Shown piece by piece: positions 1 to 8,311 of a DNA stretch of 64,000 nt. The notes below the pieces were generated by a model that saw only the letters and a program-made list of their open reading frames with translations, did not search any database and was not told the origin of the DNA. The first letter of the stretch is position 1, and each line of letters begins with the position of its first letter. The stretch is from UBA2942 sp045127535. GTDB lineage: Bacteria > Bacillota > Clostridia > Lachnospirales > Lachnospiraceae. The position numbers and the translations under genes were made by a program. The stretch spans positions 62,001 through 126,000 of the forward strand of contig JBGVQN010000045.1 in the NCBI GenBank assembly GCA_045127535.1, in the 5' to 3' direction.

Positions 1-162
1 CAGGACACGCTCTCGCTTCGGTGAAAACGCAGCGGTACTAATAAATTTTGCGCCGGTGGCGCAAAATTTAAAGTGCCGGCGTTTTCAAGAGTCCTGCTTA
101 GAAAACATTTTCTTGCAGATACTTCCCAAAGCTGGTATTGGATACAGTTTTGCAATTGCCTA
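1..162 (-). repeat. Palindromic hairpin element, copy R1 (cut by window edge)
   Basis: This is the first of eight copies of an intergenic palindromic family; in this copy the conserved core lies on the minus strand. Both conserved core halves are visible: the bulged half with CGCTCTCGCTTCGG near the left edge, and GCCGGCGTTTTC followed by AAGAGTCCTGC. Between them is a small stem made of an AAATTTTGCGCC-type arm and its complement. The right outer arm ends in GCAATTGCCTA. The left outer arm lies outside the window. Arm and apical stem belong to the same subfamily as the copies at 5598-5841 and 8035-8280. Confidence 0.85.
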
Positions 163-194
163 CAGGTTTTTAATAAAAGTAAGGAGTGTAGTTT

Positions 195-1103
195 ATGCTG
201 ATTGGTTCTCATGTAGGAATGAGTGGTAAGGAAATGTTTTTAGGGTCTGTAAAGGAGGCACTGTCATATGGCGCCAATACCTTTATGGTATATACCGGGG
301 CACCACAGAATACAAGAAGAAAGAAAATAAGTGAACTGCGGATCGATGAGGCCCAGACTCTGATGCAGCAGCATGGCATCCATGATTTTGTAGTACATGC
401 TCCTTATATTATTAACCTTGCAAATACAGTAAAACCGGAGACTTTTTCACTTGCAGTAGAATTTCTGGCATTGGAATTAGAACGCAGTGCGGCCATGGGA
501 AGTACTACTCTGGTGCTGCATCCAGGTTCCCATGTAGGTGCAGGAACAGATGCAGGCATTCAGCAGATCATAAAAGGCATCAACAAAGTGCTGACAGCTG
601 ACACCAAATGTAACATTGCGCTGGAAACTATGGCAGGTAAAGGCAGTGAGATCGGCCGCAGCTTTGAGGAACTGGCTGCTATTTATGATGGGGTGGTGTA
701 CAATAATAAGCTCCGTGTGTGTTTTGATACCTGTCATACAAGTGATGCAGGTTACCCAATCAAGACAGACTTTGACGGAGTGATGGAGCAGTTTGATAAG
801 GTAATAGGAAAAGACCAGATTGCAGTCTTTCATTTAAATGACAGTAAGAATCCCCAGGGAGCTTCCAAAGACCGTCATGAAAATACTGGTTTCGGGTATC
901 TGGGATTTGAGGCGTTACATTACGTTGCAGCCCATCCGGATTTTGAAAATGTACCTAAAATACTGGAGTCACCTTATATTCTGGTGGATAAAGAGAAAAA
1001 ATTGAGTGTACCTCCTTATAAATATGAAATTGAGATGCTTCGCAGCGGAGTGTATGATGCACAGATGGTGGAGAAAGCCATAGCCATAGCACTGCAGGCA
1101 TAA
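195..1103 (+). CDS. nfo: Endonuclease IV (AP endonuclease)
   Basis: A 302-residue protein of the usual length for the Nfo/endonuclease IV family, a cytoplasmic zinc-dependent TIM-barrel enzyme that nicks DNA 5' to abasic sites in base-excision repair. Family motifs are visible: GSHVGMSG at the N-terminus, VVHAPYIINLAN, LVLHPGSHVG, ALETMAGKG, CFDTCHTSDAGY and FHLNDSKNPQG, which carry the His, Glu and Asp zinc ligands. An AAGGAGTG ribosome binding site precedes the ATG. The gene appears monocistronic, with a terminator just downstream and a palindromic repeat just upstream. Confidence 0.95.
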   Translation: MLIGSHVGMSGKEMFLGSVKEALSYGANTFMVYTGAPQNTRRKKISELRIDEAQTLMQQHGIHDFVVHAPYIINLANTVKPETFSLAVEFLALELERSAAMGSTTLVLHPGSHVGAGTDAGIQQIIKGINKVLTADTKCNIALETMAGKGSEIGRSFEELAAIYDGVVYNNKLRVCFDTCHTSDAGYPIKTDFDGVMEQFDKVIGKDQIAVFHLNDSKNPQGASKDRHENTGFGYLGFEALHYVAAHPDFENVPKILESPYILVDKEKKLSVPPYKYEIEMLRSGVYDAQMVEKAIAIALQA

Positions 1104-1146
1104 GGAAAATAGTTGGTGACTTAATATCCCCATAGTAAGTTGTGAT

Positions 1147-1187
1147 AGGAGAATTATCTGTATCTGGCAGGTGATTCTCCTGTTTTT
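1147..1187 (+). terminator. Rho-independent terminator after nfo
   Basis: AGGAGAAT (1147-1154) pairs with ATTCTCCT (1174-1181) and is followed by a TGTTTTT tract. The rest of the interval up to 1522 holds only a poorly supported 70-codon ORF with no ribosome binding site, and promoter-like TTGACA boxes near 1470-1485. Confidence 0.75.
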
Positions 1188-1522
1188 GTGGGATGCGTTT
1201 TAGAAATTTTATTGTGCCAGATGAACTGAAAAATGGATAAAATAAACTAAATATATACAAAAATAGGAAGCGAAAAAAGTGTATGCAGCAGCAAAATGAA
1301 CTAAGGTACGCTGTAAATTTAATGAACTACTTGTGTTTTTTGACAGTCTATGGTATGCTTGAAAAAGTGAAGCAATCTGAAAATATATACTTGTTCATGA
1401 TGTTGTTCCATGATGAGAGAGGCTGCGGTGTAAAGAAAACAGACTGGCATCGCAGCTTCTGTTCGTTTTTTGACAGAATTGTTGACAGGGTATGATAAAG
1501 GAACAATAAACTGGAGGTTTAT

Positions 1523-3052
1523 ATGCTTACAATACTTATTGTAGATGATGAAAAGATAGAACGTGGAGGAATGAAGCTTCTTCTAAGGAGAGAAGAAGAG
1601 GATGTTCATATTCTGGAAGCATCCAATGGGATAGAAGCGTTGGAGCTTTTGGAGAAAAATGAAATAGATATTATGTTCACCGATATCAAAATGCCTTGTA
1701 TGTCCGGAATTGAACTGGTAAAGGAAATCAGACGGCGGAATCAGGAAATTGAGATCATTATCTGCAGCGGCTACGGGGATTTTGCTTATGCACAGGAAGC
1801 CATCCGTTACGATGTCATGGATTATATTTTAAAACCAGTGGATCCTGCTGAATTTCATAAGCGTTTTCTGCAAATACAGAAGAAAGTCAATCTAAAAACC
1901 AAAGAACAGCAGGAACAGAAAAAACAGAAAGGCCATTTAAGCAAATATTTTTTGTTGAATTACCTGTATACGGGAAATGAGGAATTTTTGCAAAAAACAG
2001 ATTTGGTATCTCCCTCAGAACACAGTGGATTGCGGTTTTACAGGATGATTCTGGCCAATAGTGATACAAATTCATTTGAGTTAGAAGAGGATGTGTTCTT
2101 ACAGGAATTGACAGAGAGTCTCCATCGTAAGCTGTATTATTTAAATCTGAATGCCTATGAAGCAGTGTTTTTTGTAAAAGAAAGGTATAGTAATTATGAA
2201 GCAGTTGCAGAACAGCTATACCAGTTTTTCAAGGATAGATACCATACGGAATGCTGTTTTGCCATCAGCCGTGAGATTACGGATTATAAGCTGCTGCCGG
2301 AAGAATTTCAACAGTTAGAGCAGTTGATCGGAGAACGGTTCTATCAGCCCAAAAAACATATCTATGTAAATGGTAAAGAAATGGAAGCAGCTATCATGAC
2401 TGCGCAAAAGGAAAGTGAAATATTGCGTAATATTTCAGAAGCCATTCGTTATAAGGATATTGTGAGACTGCGTCAGAATTTTTCACTCTTAGAGGTGAAG
2501 TATGGAAGCAGCGTAAACTTTTCGGAAATCTATGTGAAATTTGTATTTTCCAATATTTTGAAAGAAATATATGCCATAGTATTCTATCCGGAAGAAAATG
2601 TATTGGCAAAAGAGGTAGAGCGTCTGTACCAATGCAGAACCATTAAAGATGTACTGCAGATTGTGGAAGAGGCCATTGAAAAATTGGAGGAATTGATTCA
2701 TGAAAATGAAACTGCTTCCCGTAAAGAGGTATCTAAAGTAAAAAAATATATTTGTAATCATTATGGAGAGAATCTGAATACTGAGATACTTGCAGGGATC
2801 GTATATCTTTCACCGGGATACTTAAGCAGCATATTTAAAGAAGAAACTGGTGTGAATTTAAATCGCTTTATTCGGGACGTGCGTATGAAAAAAGCAAAGG
2901 AGCTTTTGGAAATCACAGATATGAAAATCGTGCAGGTGGCAAAGAAAGTAGGATTTTCCAATAATTCTTATTTTGCACGGAGTTTTCGGGAATATTTTGG
3001 CTGTACACCGGAATCCTGCAGAAAAGGAACAAATGTGGAAGATGACAAATAA
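1523..3052 (+). CDS. YesN-type response regulator, AraC-family output
   Basis: A 509-residue two-component response regulator. Residues 1-120 form a receiver domain with acidic residues D8/D9, the phosphoacceptor D54 in FTDIKMP, and the conserved lysine K104 in ILKPVD. A long linker follows (about 125-400). The last 100 residues are a double helix-turn-helix of the AraC/XylS type, ending in VGFSNNSYFARSFREYFG. Proteins of this layout usually control sugar-uptake operons together with a YesM-like sensor kinase. No kinase or transporter is next to this gene, so it is an orphan and its target is unknown. The ribosome binding site is TGGAGG. Confidence 0.9.
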   Translation: MLTILIVDDEKIERGGMKLLLRREEEDVHILEASNGIEALELLEKNEIDIMFTDIKMPCMSGIELVKEIRRRNQEIEIIICSGYGDFAYAQEAIRYDVMDYILKPVDPAEFHKRFLQIQKKVNLKTKEQQEQKKQKGHLSKYFLLNYLYTGNEEFLQKTDLVSPSEHSGLRFYRMILANSDTNSFELEEDVFLQELTESLHRKLYYLNLNAYEAVFFVKERYSNYEAVAEQLYQFFKDRYHTECCFAISREITDYKLLPEEFQQLEQLIGERFYQPKKHIYVNGKEMEAAIMTAQKESEILRNISEAIRYKDIVRLRQNFSLLEVKYGSSVNFSEIYVKFVFSNILKEIYAIVFYPEENVLAKEVERLYQCRTIKDVLQIVEEAIEKLEELIHENETASRKEVSKVKKYICNHYGENLNTEILAGIVYLSPGYLSSIFKEETGVNLNRFIRDVRMKKAKELLEITDMKIVQVAKKVGFSNNSYFARSFREYFGCTPESCRKGTNVEDDK

Positions 3053-3060
3053 AAATACAA

Positions 3061-3107
3061 GAAGCTGGAAGCAACACCAAAAGCAGGAGTTGTCTCCAGC
3101 TTTTAAA
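3061..3107 (+). terminator. Terminator after the response regulator
   Basis: A stem formed by GAAGCTGGA..GCAAC and GTTG..TCCAGC is followed by TTTTAAAATA. It also sits at the 3' end of the convergent minus-strand small membrane gene, so it could serve both directions. Confidence 0.65.
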
Positions 3108-3495
3108 ATATCCTATACCCATGGATCCGTCCCTTGAAATGTAGACTGCCCATAATAACAGCAGCCAGACCAAACACCACCCAGCCCCATATCGGATCAT
3201 GCTCGGATATGAAGTATGCCAGCACACCAAACGCTGCCGACCACAAAAGGGACATCATGCCGCCAATCGTCCAGAAGCCGACGCCCGTATGCTGCAACCA
3301 AAACAGCAGCAGGAACACGGCAATGCCGATCAGCAGACAGAACGCCGGGTGTACCGTCCACAGCGTATGGCAGAGCAGCCCGGACAGGGCGGCAAACAAT
3401 ATGCTGTCAAAGAAAATGATGTTGCCCATAAATACGCCGATTACGGTAAGCACAATACTTAACACGATATAAATACCAAACAGGATTACGCCCAT
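3103..3495 (-). CDS. Small multi-pass membrane protein of the AbiE locus
   Basis: A 130-residue, very hydrophobic protein with about four predicted transmembrane helices (for example FGIYIVLSIVLTVIGVFMG and FCLLIGIAVFLLLFWL) and a short basic tail, GRIHGYRIF. I do not recognise the family. It begins about 20 bp after the AbiEii stop, on the same strand, so it is probably the third gene of that operon. Whether it belongs to the toxin-antitoxin function or is cargo of the former mobile element cannot be told from the sequence. Confidence 0.7.
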   Translation of the reverse strand: MGVILFGIYIVLSIVLTVIGVFMGNIIFFDSILFAALSGLLCHTLWTVHPAFCLLIGIAVFLLLFWLQHTGVGFWTIGGMMSLLWSAAFGVLAYFISEHDPIWGWVVFGLAAVIMGSLHFKGRIHGYRIF

Positions 3496-3515
3496 ATCCA
3501 GACCTCACTTTCTGT

Positions 3516-4361
3516 TTACTCTGTGATACTGTCCATAATGCGCTGGACAGTATCGCAGGCATCGTCAAAGGAAATATCCTTTGCATAATCAAAATCACGC
3601 TGATACTTTTTCCAGAAGCCACGGAGTTGTTCGCTTGCGCGGATCTCCGCGATAATGTCCGGGTAGCTTTCCAGCACTTTGCGGCTGGCGCGCTTGTCCG
3701 CTGTCCGTTCCAGAGCTTGCAGCAGCGTCTTTGCATTGCACTCTGCGCCGCGCAGGGCATACAGAATATGTATGTCGTAAAAATCTCTCGGACGGGTATT
3801 GGCAATGCTGCGGGACAGCACCGTTTCGATTTTCTCTGCTAACACCGTTTCAAGGTTATAGGCAAGGATGCTGATTGTGCGGTCATCGAACAGCAGAGAA
3901 AAGGTATATTCAATCTCTCTCGGTGTGATAACATCCCCGGTAGTCACATCCACGGTCAAGGGTATGCTGATCGGCGTGTAGTTCGCTTTCAGCGCAACAC
4001 GGATGCCAGGATAATCGTCACCCTCGCGGATGTCTGAAATGTCCACCAGCTCAAACTTCACATCGTCGGCAATTTCCACAGTGCAGATTTCTCCGAAGAT
4101 CTCACGGATAGATTCATGCGTCAGCGTAAAGCCTTTGATTGTGGTATCTAAATCCATTGTTGCCCTTGTGTCCAGACCGACGATGGAAGAAATAAGGAAA
4201 CCGCCTTTGAGAATGAAATTGTGCTTGTACTTTGACAGCGAAATTCGTTCCAGCAGTCTTTCCAGCATATAGTTCTGCATGACGAGCTGGGCAGAAATGT
4301 TCTTTTCCGCAGCCTTCTTTTTGATAAAGGCTTTGAGCTGCATCGGATTCTTTGTAATCAT
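3516..4361 (-). CDS. abiEii: AbiEii-type nucleotidyltransferase toxin
   Basis: A 281-residue protein of the AbiEii/AbiGii toxin family, nucleotidyltransferase-fold proteins that act as the toxin of type IV toxin-antitoxin / abortive-infection systems. The motif FILKGGFLIS, then TRATMDLDTT (nucleotidyltransferase acidic pair D-x-D), and RPRDFYDIHILY near the C-terminus are typical. The start used is ATG 4361, because it lies 3' of a GGAGG and its ATG overlaps the AbiEi stop as ATGA. The open frame extends further upstream but that part reads antisense through AbiEi. Confidence 0.9.
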   Translation of the reverse strand: MITKNPMQLKAFIKKKAAEKNISAQLVMQNYMLERLLERISLSKYKHNFILKGGFLISSIVGLDTRATMDLDTTIKGFTLTHESIREIFGEICTVEIADDVKFELVDISDIREGDDYPGIRVALKANYTPISIPLTVDVTTGDVITPREIEYTFSLLFDDRTISILAYNLETVLAEKIETVLSRSIANTRPRDFYDIHILYALRGAECNAKTLLQALERTADKRASRKVLESYPDIIAEIRASEQLRGFWKKYQRDFDYAKDISFDDACDTVQRIMDSITE

Positions 4362-4951
4362 AATAACACCTCCATATAGCGCAGCACTTTGGGCTTCACA
4401 CGAAGCTGATCTGCGTACTGCATCAGTCTGTGCATGTCTTTTTCTTTGGAAGTCGCATACTTTTTCATTGCCGCACCCACGATCTGAATGTCGCTGCCGC
4501 AGCCGCGCAGAATGTCGCACAGCGTCCTTTCGAGGTCATAGACACGGATGGGATTGCCACAGGGGGATTGCAGCTCAATTACACCAAATGAATAGTTCTC
4601 CGGCACAACTCGCTTGATGTTGATGCTTTCCTGTTTCAGCGACGGCGAATTGTAGCCTTTAGGAAATGTCATGGTGTATTGTGCCGGGGTGCGGTCAGAA
4701 TAGCCCAGCAGATACAGCGCAGTATCATGTGAGTATATCCCACGCCCGTACTTACGTTGCAACAGGTAAAAATCATCTTCCCATGCGTTGCTGCGCACAT
4801 ACAGGCCGCGTCCGAAACGGTAAAGCTCCCCGTTCTCGACAAACTCCTGTAAAATGCTGCGGTGCAGTCCTGCGGCCGTTATCTGTTCTGCAGTAATTGT
4901 TCCGTCCTGCGATGCTTCCAATAGCTCTTTCATTTTTTCTTTGTCGGTCAT
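4358..4951 (-). CDS. abiEi: AbiEi antitoxin / transcriptional regulator
   Basis: A 197-residue AbiEi-type antitoxin. The N-terminal winged-helix (about 5-60, with AEQITAAGLHRS and FGRGLYV) and the C-terminal region (VYDLERTLCDILR, then YMEVLL) match the family. AbiEi proteins repress their own promoter by binding inverted repeats and counter the AbiEii toxin without contacting it. The start is ATG 4951, preceded by GAGAGGTG. The open frame runs further upstream, but that extension is low-complexity antisense of other sequence. Operon order is AbiEi, AbiEii (ATGA overlap), membrane protein. Confidence 0.88.
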   Translation of the reverse strand: MTDKEKMKELLEASQDGTITAEQITAAGLHRSILQEFVENGELYRFGRGLYVRSNAWEDDFYLLQRKYGRGIYSHDTALYLLGYSDRTPAQYTMTFPKGYNSPSLKQESINIKRVVPENYSFGVIELQSPCGNPIRVYDLERTLCDILRGCGSDIQIVGAAMKKYATSKEKDMHRLMQYADQLRVKPKVLRYMEVLL

Positions 4952-4975
4952 AGCTGCACCTCTCTTTCTACTACT

Positions 4976-5058
4976 ACACATTATATTATGCAGAAATAAT
5001 GTGTTATTGTCAATACAGGAATGACAATGACACATCAAATTACTTGTAAATAATGTGT
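4976..5058 (-). promoter_or_regulatory. Promoter and inverted-repeat operators of the AbiE operon
   Basis: On the minus strand a -35 TTGACA (5008-5013) and -10 CATAAT (4985-4990) are 17 bp apart. They are overlaid by inverted repeats: ACACATTAT/ATAATGTGT (4976-4984, 4996-5004) and ATTGTCA/TGACAAT (5006-5012, 5022-5028), with a further ACACAT/ATGTGT pair to about 5058. This fits negative autoregulation by AbiEi, as known for the family; binding here is inferred. Confidence 0.65.
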
Positions 5059-5072
5059 GACTGTCGGCATGG

Positions 5073-5300
5073 CTACAACACTTTTTTCTGTTTGTGCCCA
5101 CGGGCAGGATGCAAAAGGCTGTTGATATTCTGCTTGACGGCATCATACTCACTGAGCTGCTTTTTGCGTTTACCATACTCGGTATACAGCGTGTCCTTTT
5201 CTGCGGTAAGGCGTTTGGAATCGGCTTTGAGCTTTTCCAGATCGGGAGCTTGCCGGACACTTTTAATACCTTTGACGCAGCTTCAAAGAGGATGATCTCA
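5073..5300 (-). pseudogene. Remnant of a relaxase C-terminus
   Basis: Reading the minus strand gives a charged coiled-coil-like tail (APDLEKLKADSKRLTAEK, then TLYTEYGKRKKQLSEYD, ending RGHKQKKVL) that stops at 5073. It resembles the C-terminal end of relaxase/mobilisation proteins of Clostridiales mobile elements. Upstream residues EIILFEAASKVLK are in another frame, so there is at least one frameshift near 5250. The N-terminal nuclease domain is absent. It marks the AbiE locus as the leftover of a mobilisable or conjugative element. Confidence 0.55.
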
Positions 5301-5302
5301 TT

Positions 5303-5437
5303 ATGGCAAAGCACTATGACAAACAGTTTAAACTTGATGCAGTCCAGTGTTATCATGAACACAGAAATTTAGGACTGCAAGGGTGCGTTTCAAATTTAGG
5401 AATTAACCAGCAGACAGTATCACGTTGGCAGAAGTGA
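5303..5437 (+). pseudogene. Truncated IS3-family transposase OrfA
   Basis: A 44-codon ORF encoding the N-terminal helix-turn-helix of an IS3-type OrfA: MAKHYDKQFKLDAV, then LGINQQTVSRWQK, followed by a stop. A full OrfA is about 90-100 residues, and no OrfB follows. It begins where the relaxase remnant ends, so one element probably inserted into or recombined with the other. The following 160 bp to 5597 is AT-rich and holds nothing I recognise. Confidence 0.65.
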
Positions 5438-5597
5438 GTTTTGCAAAATCAAAACCGGGGTATGAAACCAGAAATTAGTTTTGCATTCAACCCCAATTAT
5501 TTTTTTGAAACCAATCCAGTTTTTTTACGGTTTATATAATAGAACAGTTATTGATATTACGAATCTTCCAGTGAAGATTTGCAATGTGTGATTGTAA

Positions 5598-5841
5598 TAG
5601 ACAATTGCGAAACTGTATCCAGTACCAGCTTTGTGCAGTGCCTGTCAGAAAATGTTTTCTAAGCAGGCTCTTAAAAACGCCGGCACTTTAAATTTTGCGC
5701 CGTAGGTGCAAAATTTATTAGTACCGCTGCGTTTTTACCGAAGCGAGAGCATGCAAACGTATCATGAATGATACGTTGCGTGAAAATATTTTCTGACAGG
5801 CACTGCACAAAGCGTCCGGTAATGAGTTTCACAATTACCTA
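5598..5841 (+). repeat. Palindromic hairpin element, copy R2
   Basis: A complete 244-bp copy, bounded by TAGACAATTG and CAATTACCTA. The outer arms pair over most of their length (GCTTTGTGCAGTGCCTGTCA with its complement). The core 5' half (TCTTAAAAACGCCGG, 5669-5683) and 3' half (ACCGCTGCGTTTTTACCGAA plus GCGAGAGC, 5723-5750) are conserved, with an apical AAATTTTGCGCC stem. An accessory hairpin AACGTATCA-TGAA-TGATACGTT (5755-5776) sits in the right arm and recurs in copy R3. Confidence 0.88.
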
Positions 5842-5871
5842 AATAACTGCAAAATGGAAAGGAGGCCACCC

Positions 5872-6432
5872 ATGGAAGATGCAGAAATCATAAATCTATA
5901 CTGGCAGCGTGATGAGTCTGCAATTGGGGAGACAAAAAACAAATACAGCCGTTACCTCACCAAAATCGCCTATAACATTCTGGAAAATATAGAGGACAGT
6001 GAAGAAAGCGTCAACGATACATATTTCAAGGCCTGGAATTCCATGCCTCCCCACCGCCCGGACAAATTGGCGGCATATCTGGGCAGGATCACCAGACAGC
6101 TGTCCATAGATATTTACAGAAAGCGCAAAAGTCAGAAGCGGGCAGGCTCTGAGTATACTGTGTCCCTGTCAGAGCTGGAAGACTGTGTCTCTCATCACAG
6201 CACACCGGAGCAGGAGGTAGAGACAGAGCAGATGGCCAGGGCCATCAGTGCATATCTGCGCACCTTATCAGAAGAAGGCAGGAATGTGTTTGTATGCAGG
6301 TATTTTTTCTGTGATTCCATTCAGGAAATCGCAGCCTGCTCACAGGCAAGTCAGTCCAAAATCAAGAGCATGCTGTACCGGATCCGGATTGGACTGAAAG
6401 AATACTTGGAGAAGGAGGGGTTTATTGTATGA
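5872..6432 (+). CDS. ECF RNA polymerase sigma factor
   Basis: A 186-residue extracytoplasmic-function sigma factor. Region 2 lies at about 20-95 (DSEESVNDTYFKAWNSMPP, then AYLGRITRQLSIDIYRKRK) and region 4 at about 120-180 (LRTLSEEGRNVFVCRYF, SQASQSKIKSMLYRIR). Start ATG 5872 is chosen over the in-frame ATG 5854 because GGAGG at 5861-5865 is correctly spaced. Its stop overlaps the serpin start (ATGA at 6429). ECF factors are usually co-transcribed with an anti-sigma factor; here that position is taken by a membrane serpin with an anti-sigma-like N-terminus. Confidence 0.92.
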   Translation: MEDAEIINLYWQRDESAIGETKNKYSRYLTKIAYNILENIEDSEESVNDTYFKAWNSMPPHRPDKLAAYLGRITRQLSIDIYRKRKSQKRAGSEYTVSLSELEDCVSHHSTPEQEVETEQMARAISAYLRTLSEEGRNVFVCRYFFCDSIQEIAACSQASQSKIKSMLYRIRIGLKEYLEKEGFIV

Positions 6433-7982
6433 AACCAGAACAGATCAGTGATGCAGTAGGGCAAATTGATGATGATATTGTAGCAGCTGCGGCAGAAAGC
6501 AGAAAAAGGAAAGGCTCCAGAAAACCATTTGTAAGATGGATCGCTCTGGCTGCCAGTCTCTGCCTGGTGGCTACAGGAGTCTTGGCAGGTCAGGCTTTTT
6601 GGGGCAGGAGGGAACGCGTGGAAGACCGGGAAGAAAACCAGGAGCAGGAGATGGAGCAGCTTGCAGATGAGGATCAGCAGGAAATGGAAGAAACTGCCGG
6701 ACACTCTTATGAAAAGGCAGCCATTGTGCAGGCAGTGTACCCCCAAATGCCGGACTATCCAAACGTAACGTCTTATATGGATGAAAATACAGGAGCATTG
6801 GATGAGCAGGCCTATTCTGCAGCCTATGATGCATGGAGGGATTTTAAGCAGACCCAGAGTGACCAGCCGGAGGGCTATGCTGACGGGATGGAGGATTTTT
6901 TTGCAAATACCATTGCAGAGTTTCTTACAGGAGAGGATGGAACCAATCAGGTATATTCTCCGTTGAATGTGTATATGGCCCTCAGTATGCTGGCAGAAGT
7001 GACAGAGGGTGACAGCAGACAGCAGATCCTGGAGCTGTTGGGGGCAGAGGATATCAGTACGCTGCAGACAAAGACCGCTGCTTTATGGGAAGCCAATTAT
7101 AGTGATGATGGCAGAGTCACCAGCATCCTTGGCAACTCAATCTGGCTGAATCAGGATGTGACGTTTCATCAGTCAGTCCTGGATACGTTGGCAGAGTATC
7201 ACTATGCATCTGCCTACCAGGGCGTTATGGGGTCTGGGGAATTGAATCAAATGCTGCAGGACTGGTTAAATGCCCAGACAGGAGGATTGTTAAAGGAGCA
7301 GGCTTCTAAGATAGAGTTAGACAGCGGTACCATTATGGCGCTGGCATCTTCTATTTATTTTAAGGCCAGATGGAGTGATTCTTTTGCAGAGGCATTTACC
7401 AGGGAAGAAGTATTTCATAGTCCGAAGGGGGATATGACCTGTGATTTTATGCACCAAAGCAGCAGCAGGCAGTATTATGACAGGGACGGTTTTACTGCAG
7501 TGGAGCAGAGCCTGACGGGCAGCGGAGGCATGTGGCTGATCTTGCCTGATGAGGAGGTGTCGGTCAATGAAGTGCTTGCAGGAACGGAACTATATTCCTT
7601 TCTGTTTGCAGAGGAGGCAGAAAAAGGCGGTGAGTGCCTGCAGGTCAATCTGTCTGTACCCAAATTTGATGTAGCATCCAGTGTGGATCTGGCAGAGGGG
7701 CTTGGTAAATTAGGGGTGCTGGATGTATTTGACAGCCAGAAAGCAGATTTTTCACCGCTGACAGATGCAGAACTTTATGTTTCCCAAGTGACCCATGCAG
7801 CCCGGGTGAAGATCGATGAGGAAGGCTGTGAAGCATCTGCCTTTACAGTCATTACTATGGAAAGCACAGCTGTTATGCCGGAGAAAAAAGTGGATTTTGT
7901 GCTGGATCGTCCATTTATCTTTGTGATCACCGGCAGCGACGGACTGCCCCTGTTTGCAGGTGTGGTAAATCAGCCGGTATAA
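6429..7982 (+). CDS. Membrane-anchored serpin with anti-sigma-like N-terminus
   Basis: A 517-residue protein. Residues 1-37 are a cytoplasmic segment (ISDAVGQIDDDIVAAAAES) of the kind seen in anti-sigma proteins encoded beside clostridial ECF factors. Residues about 38-56 (WIALAASLCLVATGVLAG) are a transmembrane helix, followed by an acidic linker to about 95. From about 155 to the end is a serpin fold: VYSPLNVYMALSML, NSIWLNQDVTF, SSIYFKARW, a reactive-centre hinge EEGCEASAF (about 464-472), and the closing DRPFIFVI. The hinge alanines suggest an inhibitory serpin acting outside the cell. It overlaps the sigma gene by 4 bp. A sensing role is inference. Confidence 0.85.
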   Translation: MKPEQISDAVGQIDDDIVAAAAESRKRKGSRKPFVRWIALAASLCLVATGVLAGQAFWGRRERVEDREENQEQEMEQLADEDQQEMEETAGHSYEKAAIVQAVYPQMPDYPNVTSYMDENTGALDEQAYSAAYDAWRDFKQTQSDQPEGYADGMEDFFANTIAEFLTGEDGTNQVYSPLNVYMALSMLAEVTEGDSRQQILELLGAEDISTLQTKTAALWEANYSDDGRVTSILGNSIWLNQDVTFHQSVLDTLAEYHYASAYQGVMGSGELNQMLQDWLNAQTGGLLKEQASKIELDSGTIMALASSIYFKARWSDSFAEAFTREEVFHSPKGDMTCDFMHQSSSRQYYDRDGFTAVEQSLTGSGGMWLILPDEEVSVNEVLAGTELYSFLFAEEAEKGGECLQVNLSVPKFDVASSVDLAEGLGKLGVLDVFDSQKADFSPLTDAELYVSQVTHAARVKIDEEGCEASAFTVITMESTAVMPEKKVDFVLDRPFIFVITGSDGLPLFAGVVNQPV

Positions 7983-7995
7983 AAAGCATTGTGCA

Positions 7996-8016
7996 TAGGC
8001 GGCGGTAGCCGCCTGC
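7996..8016 (+). other. GC-rich hairpin after the serpin gene
   Basis: AGGCGGC and GCCGCCT form a short perfect stem with a GGTA loop 14 bp after the serpin stop. There is no T-tract, so it may be a transcript 3'-end stabiliser rather than a terminator. Confidence 0.4.
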
Positions 8017-8034
8017 AAAATCTCTGAGTTCTGA

Positions 8035-8280
8035 TAGGTAATTGTAAAATACATTAACGGATGCTTTGAGAAGTGCCTGTCAGAAGATATTTTCACGCAA
8101 CGTATCATTCATGATACGTTTGGTGCGCTTGTGTTTCGGTAAAAACGCAGCGGTACTAATAAATTTAGTACCTGCGGTGCAAAATTTAAAGTGCCGGTGT
8201 TTTTAAGAGCCTGCTTCGTAAATATTTTCTGACAGACACTTCGCAAAGCTGATACTAAGCATACTTTCACAATTACCTAA
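8035..8280 (-). repeat. Palindromic hairpin element, copy R3
   Basis: A complete copy in the opposite orientation to R2, bounded by TAGGTAATTG and CAATTACCTAA. It keeps the core halves in diverged form (TTTCGGTAAAAACGCAGCGG and GCCGGTGTTTTTAAGAGCC) and the accessory hairpin near 8098-8120. R2 and R3 lie in inverted orientation on either side of the sigma-serpin operon. Confidence 0.85.
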
Positions 8281-8311
8281 GGAGTCCTCAATCGAAAGGG
8301 AGTGACAGGCC

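Noticed and set aside
1283..1495. A 70-codon ORF between nfo and the response regulator
   Set aside because: No ribosome binding site, odd composition, and promoter-like sequence inside it; probably non-coding.
3134..3472. Overlapping plus-strand ORFs opposite the small membrane protein
   Set aside because: They are antisense shadows rich in Gln/Arg/Cys, without start sites; the minus-strand membrane protein is the convincing gene.
5598..5841. Element R2 as a classical MITE of the adjacent IS3 or AbiE region
   Set aside because: The core does not match the IS remnant and copies occur all over the window away from any IS. A MITE-like nature of the family is not excluded.
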